Below are positions 10,724 to 20,886 of a stretch of DNA of 64,000 bases, one piece after another. The notes under the pieces were generated by a model. The model had not been told where the DNA came from and ran no database searches. It worked only from the letters and a program-made list of their open reading frames with translations. Source of the DNA: Lactuca virosa (Eukaryota; Streptophyta; Magnoliopsida; Asterales; Asteraceae); the NCBI GenBank assembly GCA_928212115.1, contig CAKMRJ010005523.1, positions 139,323,803 through 139,387,802 on the forward strand, written 5' to 3'. The translations under genes were made by a program, and so were the position numbers. Positions within the stretch are counted from its first letter, which is position 1. The number at the start of each line of letters is the position of its first letter.

Positions 10724-11279
10724 GGACCATTAGCGCCTCCCACTGTCCTCTATCACCCTCTTGAGACCCAGAAACCCTAAATTTTGTGAGTGAGAGCTTG
10801 GAGAGTGTTTTGGAGCTTTGGGAAGTGACTTTTGTGAAGGAAATTTATAGATCAAGAGGCTAGTATCAAGATTTCTGTGTGGATCCAGAGTCTACTTCAG
10901 TTTGGGCACGTTTTGGAGGTAACCAGCTGTTACCTTAACCTCTTTTTCTTCTAGAATCATTCATATGTGGAAACTAGGGCTTTCTTTAGTTATTCATGAA
11001 GGGATTTTGGTATGGGAGCTAGATCTGAAGTTGAAACTTCAGATATGAACCTCTTTTGAGTCCTAAGTCCATAAATTTTCCAGCTTTTGCAAGGATGAGA
11101 CTCTCCTATGGTGTAAAGCTCCATTAGAAGCTTAGATTGGTCATTTAGAGCCTTTAGGGCCTTGCATGCGTGTAAAGTTTGCAACTTTACGTGATAAACA
11201 TGCCTTAGAAGCTTGGATCTGTAATCTAGAACCTTGGCATGGCTTGAAAAGTGTCTGCATGGATGAAGGTCTGCAAGGA

Positions 11280-11460
11280 CCCGGCGAGTTGATGAACAAA
11301 CTCGGCGAGTCCGTTGAAGATTGCCTTGAACTCGGCGAGTCGGCTAGGGTTTCTCCCAATTCTTGGACACGTATGAACTCGGCGAGTTAAAGGGGAACTC
11401 GACGAGCCAATCAAGGATTTCACGACTTCTCGAGTTCAGGAAGGACTCGACGAGTCGAGT
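11280..11460. repeat. Palindrome array (ACTCGNCGAGT) in 5' LTR of B
   Basis: About seven full or partial copies of the 11-bp palindrome, separated by roughly 10-40 bp of non-repeated sequence. The 3' LTR has about eleven copies in the matching stretch (26117-26385). Confidence 0.85.
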
Positions 11461-11643
11461 CAACATGGACTGTTGACTTTGACTGTGGACTTTGACTTTG
11501 ACCAAGAGTTGACCAGTTGACTTCTGAGGGTATTCTGATAATTTGGAGATTTATGAAAAAGGATTTTATGGTAACTATAGGTGGTGGACTTCGTGTTGGT
11601 GATCCGGGAGTTGAGCTTTCTAGTTTCAGACGACAGTTGCAAG

Positions 11644-11649
11644 GTGAGT
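11644..11649 (+). promoter_or_regulatory. Candidate 5' splice donor in LTR B
   Basis: GTTGCAAG followed by GTGAGTTATC is a near-consensus donor, and it sits downstream of the TATA box and so in the transcript. The same donor is present in LTR A (28077), the 3' LTR of B (26571) and LTR C (58250, minus). The likely acceptor is TTTCAG at 15383-15388, next to the gag ATG. Confidence 0.5.
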
Positions 11650-11893
11650 TATCCTCACTATACTAAGGGGTCTAAAGCACCAAGGCCGGCCCATTGGATA
11701 TGTTATCCTAGCAGTGTTAGATGTGGAGTATAAGTTAGTGTTGCATGCTAGTAGTTATGCCAGTTAGGTAGACATGTAGGACTACCTGTGATGTTATATG
11801 ATTATTGCATGCTCAGTGGTTATGTGGTATGTTATATGTTATGTGGGATGGGTTGAGGTTGTACTGCTCCGTGCGGTAGCCAACAAACCTTAG

Positions 11894-12034
11894 GAGCATT
11901 CCAGTTACGGGCTAAAGGGAGACTCGTATTGTGGGCTCGGGAGCATTCCAGTTACGGGCTAAAGGGAGACTCGTACTGTGGGCTTGGGAGCATTCCAGTT
12001 ACGGGCTAAAGGGAGACTCGTACTGTGGGCTCAG
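11894..12034 (+). repeat. 47-bp tandem repeat, three copies
   Basis: Units start GAGCATTCCAGTTACGGGCT at 11894, 11941 and 11988. The 3' LTR has the same three copies at 26821, 26868 and 26915. Confidence 0.95.
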
Positions 12035-12330
12035 GGGTAATCCAGTCTGTAAAGCTGGGGACCCATTACATGTTTATATGGACTGTATGTGTATTGGTAT
12101 TTTGGGGGAACTCACTAAGCTCTCGAGCTTACAGTTTCAGTTTATTGTTTCAGGTACATCAGGGGATCGCGGCAAGGCGAAGGTGTGATCGTACAGCTCC
12201 TCATGTTTTGTCTATGTTTCTGGGAAAACTCTGATATTATACATTTTGAAAACAAAGTTGTAATGATTTTTAATGGTTTGAAATGTTTTTAAAAAGTTTA
12301 AATTGGTTTGAATTTTTGGGTGTTACAAGT

Positions 12331-12343
12331 TGGTATCAGAGCC
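12331..12343 (+). other. Primer-binding site of element B (initiator Met tRNA)
   Basis: TGGTATCAGAGCC lies three bases after the 5' LTR. It is complementary to the 3' end of plant initiator-methionine tRNA. Confidence 0.9.
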
Positions 12344-13159
12344 TTGGTTTGAGTGAATTGGAGGAACATGCGTGTAACTCCAGTCTCAAATCAAGGAAAG
12401 GATTTTCAAAATGATTTCTTTAAAAAGGTTTTCAAAATAAGTAAAGGAGGATGCAGGATGTACGATCAGCCGGAGCCAGTAAGTAGACCCCAAAATACCA
12501 TACAAGTTATTTGATTATGAGATATGTTAGATGTGACATCCCCAATTTCACGGGTAAGAAAAGACCGATTTGTTTATGCTTTGTTTTTAAAATCAGAGTA
12601 ATCTTTTATAGAAAACAGATGCGGAATTTGTTCCCAAAACAAAATATGATAAGAATTTATCAAAGCATTTCATCAAGAGATGCATTTTCATTATATAACA
12701 ATATTCGGGATGTCATGTTCCGATAAACAGACCAAAAGCATAAACAACACAGTATAGAATAGACCTTACAACAGTCATTTATAACTACTGATCTATAATC
12801 CAAAATCTCTCGTCAAGTCCACCAACTTATACTCTTGTGCCATTACCTGTAATGCAAAGAAAACTGAGTGGGCCAGGCTTGAGAGCCTGGTGAGCGTATA
12901 GGGTTTTCAACCCACAATAATATAATTATTATATTTAATCATCAAACAATCAACCCAATTACCCATCCCCATTATCTTCATTTAATCTTCCCTAAAGATA
13001 TTATCCTAAGGGTCATCTCCTATATCATATTTACTTCTCATCTCCTTACATCTTATTTCCTTATATGTTTGTTCCTAAGAACTTTTCCTAAGGATCATCG
13101 CCTACATCGCATAGACAATACTAATTCGGGGATCACTCCCTCAATATGTGTCTAGTAAG

Positions 13160-13345
13160 GGTTAGGGTATCATCGCATGATTACGCAGCCACAACATCGC
13201 ATGGACTCGTAAATCATAATAAAGGTTAGACTATCATCGCATGAATACGCAGCCACAACATCGCCTGGACTCGTAATTCATAATAAGGGTTAGACTATCA
13301 TCGCATGAATACGTAGCCACAACATCGCCTGGACTCGTAATTCAT
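13160..13345 (-). repeat. 64-bp tandem repeat, three copies, in LTR X
   Basis: Units begin GGTTAGNNTATCATCGCATG at 13160, 13224 and 13288, so the period is 64 bp. The third unit is cut short. Confidence 0.95.
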
Positions 13346-13904
13346 CACCTATCTATCATCACCTAATTATCATTACCATTATATCCTCACCTATCTCTTA
13401 TCACACTATTTCATCACACACCAACTATTTCATCTACCCATGTTATACCCAACATATTTGTAGATATAAATTACATATACAGTTTAAAACTATTTAAAAA
13501 CTCGTATAAAACATTCATTCAGCATCCATCTCAAGTAAACAAACAATGTATAAACACATAGCACGTATTTCATAGCAAATACTTCATATCTATGTGTTAG
13601 AAGAAAGTAACTACACACTCACCTGATTAGACGATTCTCGGACAGCACTACGGCTCGTAAAGTAGTATTCTTCGATAAAACTGGAAGATCTTCACACACC
13701 GGGCTTCTCGCAGGCAGAGCTTCGGCTCGGAAACTCTTTTCTTGTCGGGATCTTCGGGCTTCGGGACTTGCTTCGTGTCTCGGGATGATACCGGGGCTTC
13801 AGGGGGTTAAAATAGGGCTTAGAGAGAGTATCGGGAGTGGGAGAGTAAGAGATGAGCAACCAAACTCGGCTGACCCTCGATTTCTATTTATAGGGTGAAT
13901 TTTC

Positions 13905-14100
13905 TGAGTTCACCTCGTGAGTTTCTAATATTCACCTCGTGAACTGGCTCACCTCGTGAGTTTCTAATATTCACCTCGTGAGCTCGATACGTCATTGCGT
14001 TCGTCACGGCCACTTGCCCTGGAAGACGTCCATCATCTGTTCACCTCGTGAGTCACTAATGCTCACCTCGTGAGCCACATATGCTCACCTCGTGAGCTCT
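13905..14100. repeat. TCACCTCGTGA palindrome array in LTR X
   Basis: Seven copies of (C)TCACCTCGTGA(G), an imperfect palindrome (TCAC and GTGA flank CTC), are spread over about 190 bp. This is the same layout as the ACTCGNCGAGT arrays but with a different sequence. Confidence 0.85.
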
Positions 14101-14802
14101 GACACAACCTTGGGGTTCACGCCCCGAACTTCAGAAATTCATAACTTTCGCATACGAGCTTCATTTTTGACATTCTTTATATCCACGCGTAGGTGAGATT
14201 ATGCTCTCCAACTCTCGTTTAGACTCTGTTGGCTAATTTTGACTTTATTTTTATAATATTATTTTTAGTAGGCCGGGACAGGAAAACTCCGTTCGAAATT
14301 CATAACTCCTTCATCTGAACTTCGTTTTCGTCTGTCTTTTTACCGTTGCACTACCATTGACGAGATCTTCGATTCTCGTTTAGAATGTTTCGGCTAAAAA
14401 CCGCTCGATCTCAAATCGAGTATTCGGACTGCATACTGCTAAGTCGAAACTTCGGAAAATCATAACTTCCTCATACGAAGTCAGATTTAGACGTTCTTTT
14501 TATGCACACTCGCGGTTTAACGTATTCTACGACTTTCATTTAGATCGCTAAATCCAAATATCGCTCTATTGTAAATTCACTATTTACGTCGCGTTGTGTC
14601 GTGCCGGTTCTGTCGCGAAACTTCGACAGGTCATAACTTCTTCGTTATAACTCGGATTTCGGCGTTCTTTATATGTACAGAATCCTTGTAACATATACTA
14701 CAACTTAGTTAAGATTACTCATTCTAAATAATCTTCCATCAAAAAGTCATTTTTGATGCTTATCGTCTCTAAATTGACTAGCCCGGATCTACGGGCGTTA
14801 CA

Positions 14803-15389
14803 TTAGAACAGCATGTTAGTACTAGGCTAGGGATCTTCAGGAATTGCATGATAGAATTGCCTGATTACATGATGCCTGCTAGCCTAGGGTTTCCTTTATA
14901 TGAGATTGACATCATTACTGTAGTTGCTTAGTGTATGCATCACGGTTATACATAACCAAGATCTTATAGCCTGAGAATGTTTGATTTGTCCTTATGTTCT
15001 GTTCTTCTTTGATTGGGAGCTTAGGGTATGATTGGATATTCGAAAGTCTATAGGGTCCAGCGTTATGTATGGCTAGCATACACTAGTGCTGCAGGGTTGG
15101 TGGAAGTTTCATGGATAGGTGGGTTGTGTGCGGCCGAGAGGCCAGTTAGGAGATATTTAGCATTCCTATAGGAGTGAGGACTGAGCGCTTGCTATGTCGT
15201 GTATTCAGTTAGGGAATTGTGGTGATGCTTGAGACAAATATGGGTAGGTGTGGAAGGTAGTAGGGGCCCATACTACTGAAAGCACAGGACCCATACGCGT
15301 GTCAAGTGAGTCACAATCCCTAGGGTTAGTCGGGAGTTGGCTCCCAGTTATTTATATGGATTATCTGATATCTTGTGGTATGTTTCAGA
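14803..15389 (+). other. Leader of element B upstream of gag
   Basis: Untranslated leader resuming after solo LTR X. It ends with TGTTTCAG immediately before the gag ATG, which looks like a 3' splice site. No coding sequence. Confidence 0.6.
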
Positions 15390-16641
15390 ATGGTGATGAC
15401 GAGACGCTTTGTGGCTGGATCCGGTTCGGGATCAGGATCAGGGGACAGAGGCCAAGAGGGGCCAACAGCACCCGAGGCAGTGGTACAGATGGGTACAGAG
15501 GAGTTGGATGCCAGGATCCGAGAGATCCTGCATGGTGAGGTTGCTACTGCGTTCCGAGCACAGTTACCAGAGATGTTTGGGTCGATTAAGACCGTCATAG
15601 TGGAGTACTTTGATGAGCGCTATGCAGCCCTTGCGGAGACAGCTGCCGCAGCAGCTGCATCAGTTGTATCAGCGGCAGGAGGAGGAGTTGGTAGGGGCTT
15701 CCAGTACAGGGACTTTAATAACACGAAGCCCCCTACTTTTGATGGGACGCAGGATCCCATCAAGGCTATGAGATGGATTTCAGATGTGGAGGGGTGTTTC
15801 TTCACCTGCTCGTGTCCTGCTGACCAGAAGGTTAGGTGTGCTCTGAACATGCTTAGGTCTGGGGCCAAGGACTGGTGGAGACTTGCGACTGGGTCGTACA
15901 CTGATGATCAGAGAGTTGTTGTTACTTGGGAGCAGTTCAGGGACATGTTCCGCGCCCGTTACATTACGCAGGTTGAGCGGGAACGTTTGGCATAGAAGTT
16001 TCTGAGTTTGAGACAGGATGGGGAGTCGGTGACGGAGATCACCCGTATGTTCACTGAGAGGGTGATGTTTTTCCCGGAGTTTGCTTCAGAGCAGGCTCAG
16101 ATGACCCGTTATCTGAGCATGCTCAAGACGGATATCCGTCATTTTGTGTCTACCCAGCGATGTGATACTCTTCTAGAGTTGTAGGAGGCCGCCAGACGGC
16201 GTGAGTTAGAGATTGAGCTGCAGTTGAGGGAGCAGCGGCAGGCCCCGACACAGTCTCAGCCGGCGCCGAAGCGGTCTAAGACCGCTGATACTAGGACCGA
16301 GGGTCAGCAGAGCCGCACTTGTGGGAAGTGCGGCAAGGGTCATTCTGGTGTGTGTCGAGCTGATAGTGGATGCTACAGGTGTGGCAAGACGGGACATTAC
16401 GCGAAGGACTGTCGCCAGGCAGTCCTGACTCAGGGTATGAGGTTATGTTATCACTGCGATCAGGTTGGCCACATTAAGGCCAACTGTCCGTTGCTACCCG
16501 CCAAGCCGGCGCATGCTCCAGTGCCGACTACCTTGAGGATCACGAATGGGAGACCAGTCAGGGCAGAGCCTCCGAAGGCTCAGGGTCGTGCTTTACAGTT
16601 GACCGCAGAGGAGGTCAGGGCAGCACCAGATGTGGTTGCTG
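15390..16641 (+). pseudogene. Gag of gypsy element B (capsid and zinc knuckles)
   Basis: The start ATG at 15390 matches the gag start of element C. It encodes a Gly/Ser-rich N-terminus, the gypsy capsid block (KPPTFDGTQDPIKAMRWISDVE, ... GAKDWWRLATG), and three Cys-rich motifs, of which CYRCGKTGHYAKDC and CYHCDQVGHIKANC are proper CCHC knuckles. Two in-frame TAG stops (15993-15995, 16182-16184) both stand where a CAG codon fits the family (AQKF, LQEAA). The frame runs to a donor-like GGTATGTTT at 16642; a 67-nt intron there would join gag in frame to protease. Confidence 0.85.
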
Positions 16642-16708
16642 GTATGTTTCTATCCTTTATCTCGTTTTCTATATCTGTTGTATGCTTATCTGTTGTACCT
16701 GTGATTAG
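16642..16708 (+). other. Putative 67-nt intron between gag and protease of B
   Basis: Donor G/GTATGTTTC and acceptor GTGATTAG/GT. Removal shifts frame 0 into frame 1 and gives DVVAG-TFLVNYLPALVLFDSG, the expected continuous protein. Element C has a 74-nt GT-AG segment at the identical codon. Without splicing, gag reads into a hydrophobic tail and stops at 16751. Confidence 0.65.
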
Positions 16709-17270
16709 GTACGTTTTTAGTGAACTATTTGCCTGCTTTGGTCTTATTTGACTCGGGGGTGAGTCGGTCCTTCGTATCTCAGTCATTTATTAGGGAGTTC
16801 AGTGTGCCAGTAGGCGAGTTAGAGTGTTCGTTGCGAGTGTCTATCGCCAACGAACACGGGGTTTCTGCTTCTTCAGTTTATCGAGGGTGTGATTTGGAGA
16901 TTTTCGGGGTGTCCTTTCTGATAGATTTGATTCTGATCCCCATGGGGGAGGTGTGCGTGATTGTAGGCATGGATTGGCTCAGTCGGTTCGGTGCTATGAT
17001 TGATTGCGAGGGCCAGCGAGTGGCAGTTCGAACCCCAAGTAGGGGAGAACTGATTGTATATGGCGAGGGCACCAGAGTGGGATCAGGGTTTTGTTCAGCT
17101 GTCAGGGCTCGGCAGTACATTCAGCACACGGGTGTGCGGGTTATCTAGCGTATGTGGTAGATACGCGGGTCAGGGATCAGATTTCGGTTTCCTATGTATC
17201 GGTGGTCAGGAAGTTTGCAGATGTGTTTCCGGAGGAGTTGCCAGGGATACCTCCGGAGAGACAGGTCGAA
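16709..17270 (+). pseudogene. Aspartic protease of element B
   Basis: The retropepsin motif VLFDSGVSRSFVS, then VIVGMDWLS and the following RVRTPSGGEL-type stretch, are typical of gypsy protease. A stop at 17146-17148 follows a frameshift: the same protein continues in another frame as GYLAYVVDTR and FADVFPEELPGIPPERQVEF. It then enters the 54-bp insertion at 17274. Confidence 0.85.
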
Positions 17271-17273
17271 TTC

Positions 17274-17327
17274 AAACATTGAAATTCTTGGCTAGCCGCA
17301 ATAAATTTGGCTCGCCCCATTTGGTTC
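17274..17327 (+). other. 54-bp extra segment with stop between protease and RT
   Basis: Element C reads VEFRIDLVPGAAP here without interruption. In B, 54 bp (18 codons) are inserted between two TTC triplets, keeping frame but bringing a TGA at 17280-17282. The sequence is not found elsewhere in the window by eye. Confidence 0.6.
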
Positions 17328-19949
17328 AGGATCGACCTGGTGCCAGGTGCGGCCCCTATCGCTAAGGCGTCGTACCGATTGGCACCGCCAGAGATGCAGG
17401 AGTTGTCGTCACAGCTACTGGAACTGCTAGGCAAGCAGTTCATCCGTCCGAGCAGTTCTCCATGGGGAGCACCGATTCTTTTTGTCCGAAAGAAGGACGG
17501 TTCACACCGGATGTGCATTGACTACCGGGAGTTGAATAAGTTAACGGTGAAGAACCGTTACCCACTCCCAAGGATAGACGATCTCTTCGATCAGTTGCAG
17601 GGTGCATCTTGGTTTTCCAAGATAGACTTGAGGTTTGGGTATCATCAGGTTAGGGTCAGAGAGGAGGACGTGGAGAAGACTGCATTCCGAACTCGTTATG
17701 GACATTACGAGTTCGTGGTGATGCCGTTTGGGCTCACCAACACGCCAGCAGTGTTCATGGACCTGATGAATCGGGTCTGCAGACCGATGCTCGATCGCTC
17801 GGTCATAGTATTTATAGATGATATCTTGGTGTATTCCAAGACCCGAGAGCAGCATAAGGTGCATCTGCGGGAGTTGTTGGGAGTTCTGAGACGAGAACGG
17901 CTGTACACCAAGTTCTCGAAGTGTGAGTTTTGGCTACGAGAGGTCCAGTTCCTCGGACATCTCGTTAACCAAGAGGGGATTTTGGTCGATCCGGCCAAAA
18001 TCGAGGCGGTTATGCAGTGGGAGGTTCTGAAATCTCCCTCAGACATCAGGAGCTTTTTGGGATTGGCAGGGTACTACCGGAGATTCATACAGGACTTCGC
18101 CAAGATTGTGGTACCCCTCACTCGTCTGACGAGGAAGGGGGTGGATTTTCGGTGGGGCCCTGAGCAGCAGAGGGCGTTTGAGGCCCTCCGACAGTGGTTG
18201 TGTGAGGCCCCAGTCTTGACACTCCCGGAGGGAGTTGAGGATTTTGTGGTGTTCTGTGATGCATCCATCACAGGGTTAGGGGCGGTCCTCATGCAGAGAG
18301 GACGAGTGATAGCTTATGCGTCGCGGCAATTGAAGCCGCATGAGACAAGATACCCTACGCATGACTTGGAGCTGGGGGCGGTGGTGTTCGCCCTCAATAT
18401 ATGGAGACATTACCTTTACGGGGTCCGTTGCACCATATACACGGACCACAAGAGCTTGAGACATATCATGGATCAGCCAAACCTGAACATGAGGTACCGT
18501 AGGTGGCTGGATGTAGTCAAGGACTACGACTGGGAGATCCTTTACCACCCTGGTAAAGCGAATGTGGTTGCGGATGCTCTGAGCCGCAAGTCAGCTGGGT
18601 CTTCCGCCCCAGCGGTATGTATGAGGATAGCAGTAGACTCTCCGCTTGTGAGTTTGATCAGGGATGCCCAGGTTGAGGGTATGCGACCGGAGAATTGGAA
18701 GCTGGAGAGGATCAAGGGTGAGAATGCCCGGTTTGTGCAGGATAGCTGGGGATTATTGACCCGATGCGGTCGGGTCTGGGTTCCGATGTCTGGTGGGGTC
18801 AGGCAGATGGTCATGGAGGAGGCTCATAAGTCTCATTTTTCTATTCACCCGGGGGCCACCAAGATGTACCGAGATTTGAGTTTGAGCTATTGGTGGTCGT
18901 GCATGAAGCGAGAAATCGCTTGGTACGTCGAGAGGTGCTTGACCTGTAGGATGGTCAAGGCCGAGCATCAGAAGCCGCATGGTAAGCTGCAGCCCCTGGA
19001 GATTCCCATGTGGAAATGGGAACAGATGACGATGGATTTTATTACCAAGTTGTCGAGGACGGCGAAGGGGTTTGATACTATATGGGTCATCGTGGATCGA
19101 TTGACCAAGAGTGCCCATTTATTGGCCATACGGGAGAGCTCATCGGCCGAGAAATTGGCCGACGTGTACGTTCGTGAGATCGTGTCTCGCCATGGGGTTC
19201 CCGTTTCTATTGTCTCTGATCGGGATGTCAGGTTTACCTCCCGCTTCTGGCAGAAGTTTCACGAGGAGCTGGGCACACGGTTGCACTTCAGCACAGCATT
19301 CCATCCGCAGACTGATGGTCAGAGCGAGCGGACCATTCAGACCCTCGAGGATATGTTGAGAGCGTGTGGCATTGATTTCGGTGGGAGCTGGGATTCCCAC
19401 CTATCGCTTGCAGAGTTCGCCTACAATAACAACTATCATTCCAGCATTGGCGCCCCGCCATTCGAGCTGTTGTGTGGGTGGAAATGTCGCACCTCGGTAT
19501 GTTGGGGTGAGGTTGGTCACAGGGTGATGGTTCGGACGGAGGTGGTCTTGCAGACTACCGAGAAGATTCAGCAGGTTAGATAGCGCCTGCAGACCGCTCA
19601 GAGTCGGCAGAAGAGTTACACTGACCGACGTCGATCCGAGTTAGAGTTTCAGGTCGGTGACATGGTACTCCTGAAGGTCTCGCCCTGGAAGGGCGTGATC
19701 CGCTTCAGGAAGAGGGGAAAATTGGGCCCCCGATATATTGGGCCGTTCAGGATCATTGCCAGGGTTGGCAAGGTGGCTTACAGACTAGAGCTGCCGGAGG
19801 AGCTTAGTCGGATCCATAGTACTTTCCACGTTTCGCAGTTGCGAAAGTGCATTGTGGACCCGGAGGCGGTGATGCCACTGGATGACATTCAGATTGATGA
19901 GCGCCTGAATTATATTAAGAGGCCGATTGTCGTTTTGGAAGGAAAGTGA
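17328..19949 (+). pseudogene. Reverse transcriptase, RNase H and integrase of element B
   Basis: One frame, interrupted only by TAG at 19581-19583. RT: KKDGSHRMCIDYRELN, FSKIDLRFGYHQ, VMPFGLTN and the catalytic FIDDILVYSK. RNase H: FCDASITGLGAVL, YTDHKSL. Integrase: the zinc-binding H-H-C-C (HKSHFSIHPGA to CLTCRMVK), then catalytic Asp in TMDFI, Asp in VSDRDVRF and Glu in GQSERTIQ. The C-terminal GPFRIIARVGKVAYRLELP region follows, ending ERL-NYIKRPIVVLEGK at the start of a chromodomain. The stop at 19581 again replaces a CAG-type codon (RQRLQ in C's relative). The domain order PR-RT-RH-IN places it in Ty3/gypsy. Confidence 0.92.
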
Positions 19950-20084
19950 AAGTCATACGCAACAAGGAGGTTCTGTTGGTAAAGATACAATGGGAGCATC
20001 GGAGGGGATCCGAGTGGACATGAGAGTTGGGAGCATTACCCGGAGTTATTCGCTACAGCAGACTTCGAGGACGAAGTCTAAGTC
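19950..20084 (+). pseudogene. Frameshifted and shortened chromodomain of element B
   Basis: After the stop at 19947-19949 the chromodomain continues in another frame (VIRNKEVLLVKIQWEHRRGSEWT). It then lacks the WELEEEMREHYPELF stretch present intact in element C. Chromodomains steer integration to heterochromatin; this one is broken. Confidence 0.7.
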
Positions 20085-20098
20085 AAGTGGGGGAGAAT
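20085..20098 (+). other. Polypurine tract of element B
   Basis: AAGTGGGGGAGAAT directly precedes the 3' LTR start TGTAACATCC. Confidence 0.85.
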
Positions 20099-20298
20099 TG
20101 TAACATCCCAACTGTCAGGTATTATTAATTTTTCCATTTAGACTTCATGTCTAAGGTCTACTCGACGAGTTGGCGCTTGACTCGTCGAGTAGCAGCTGGC
20201 CAGGACACGTCAATTAATGAGTGACTCGTCAAGTCGGCATGAAGACTCGACGAGTAGGAGCTGGCAGTGGAAACCCTAATTTTCAGGGTTTTGCACCC
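20099..20298 (+). repeat. 3' LTR of element B, left part
   Basis: Matches 10516-10715 and carries the four U3 palindromes. It is broken at GCACCC, exactly before the TATA box, by the non-autonomous LTR element at 20299-25544. Confidence 0.93.
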
Positions 20299-20886
20299 TG
20301 ATGCGACATCTACCTCCGACGATGCATCTAGTCTTCTGCTACAGCGGAGATCTGGACATTACAGTGCAAAGTCGTTAGAGCCGCCCCAGGGACTGTGCCC
20401 CGGGAGCGGACTCCGAAGGTCAAGTTAGATCAGCTAGAAGATCCGAGATGGTCCTCCATAGCTGGAGAGAACCATCTTGGTGCTAGTGGTGGTGTATGGT
20501 GGCTGATGGCGGCGGGTGGCGGCTGAGCCACCCGGCCGGAGTGTAGTGTGGCGGCTGAGCCAAGGGGAAGATCTAGTGGTGGATGAACCACTTGGGAAAG
20601 AGTCCCCCTTCATGGAGGAGGCACTATTCTATTTATAGTGGACAATTAGGTCAATGGGAATTGGGTCAGGCCTTGGGCCAGCCCAATTCAGGCCCAACTA
20701 GCAAGGAGCTGGGCAAGGCCGCCCAGAGGCGCCGGGCGGGGCTGGTGGGTGCGCCCCAGGCAGGGCTGGAAAGGGAGTCCCCAGCAAGGCTAGCAAGGGA
20801 ACGCCAGGCAGGACTGGCAGGAGCGCGTCAGGCCAGGCTGGCGCTATAGATCAGTCTAGGCCATGCTAATGGACCATATATCATCA
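20299..20886 (-). repeat. 3' LTR of the LARD-like element
   Basis: It contains a GC-rich stretch of short degenerate repeats (AGGCAGGRCTGGCARG-type, about 20755-20845). An 88-codon frame (20583-20849) is shared with the other LTR but looks like repeat translation, not a protein. Confidence 0.88.

Larger units (their letters stand above)
10516..12327 (+). repeat. 5' LTR of element B
   Basis: This is a 1812-bp LTR. U3 holds four ACTCGNCGAGT-type palindromes (10575-10680) just before a TATATATT box (10716-10723). A second cluster of palindromes at 11280-11460 is followed by a splice-donor-like CAAG/GTGAGTT (GT at 11644-11645). The partner is 20099-27276. Confidence 0.93.
12532..14802 (-). mobile_element. 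Solo gypsy LTR 'X' in the leader of element B
   Basis: A single LTR of 2271 bp; in minus orientation it runs TGTAACGCCC...GATGTCACA. It is flanked by the exact 5-bp duplication TTAGA (12527-12531, 14803-14807). There is no internal region. On the minus strand a donor CAG/GTGAGTG lies at 13622-13621. The family differs from LTRs A, B and C. Confidence 0.92.

Noticed and set aside
11894..12034. Regular 47-bp repeats resembling a CRISPR array
   Set aside because: Units are contiguous with no unique spacers, in an LTR of a plant genome; they are ordinary tandem repeats.
20583..20849. 88-codon ORF repeated in both LTRs of the LARD-like element (also 25241-25507)
   Set aside because: It is conserved only because the LTRs are copies. 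The protein is a translation of short GC-rich repeats and includes frame-neutral repeat text; no family resemblance.
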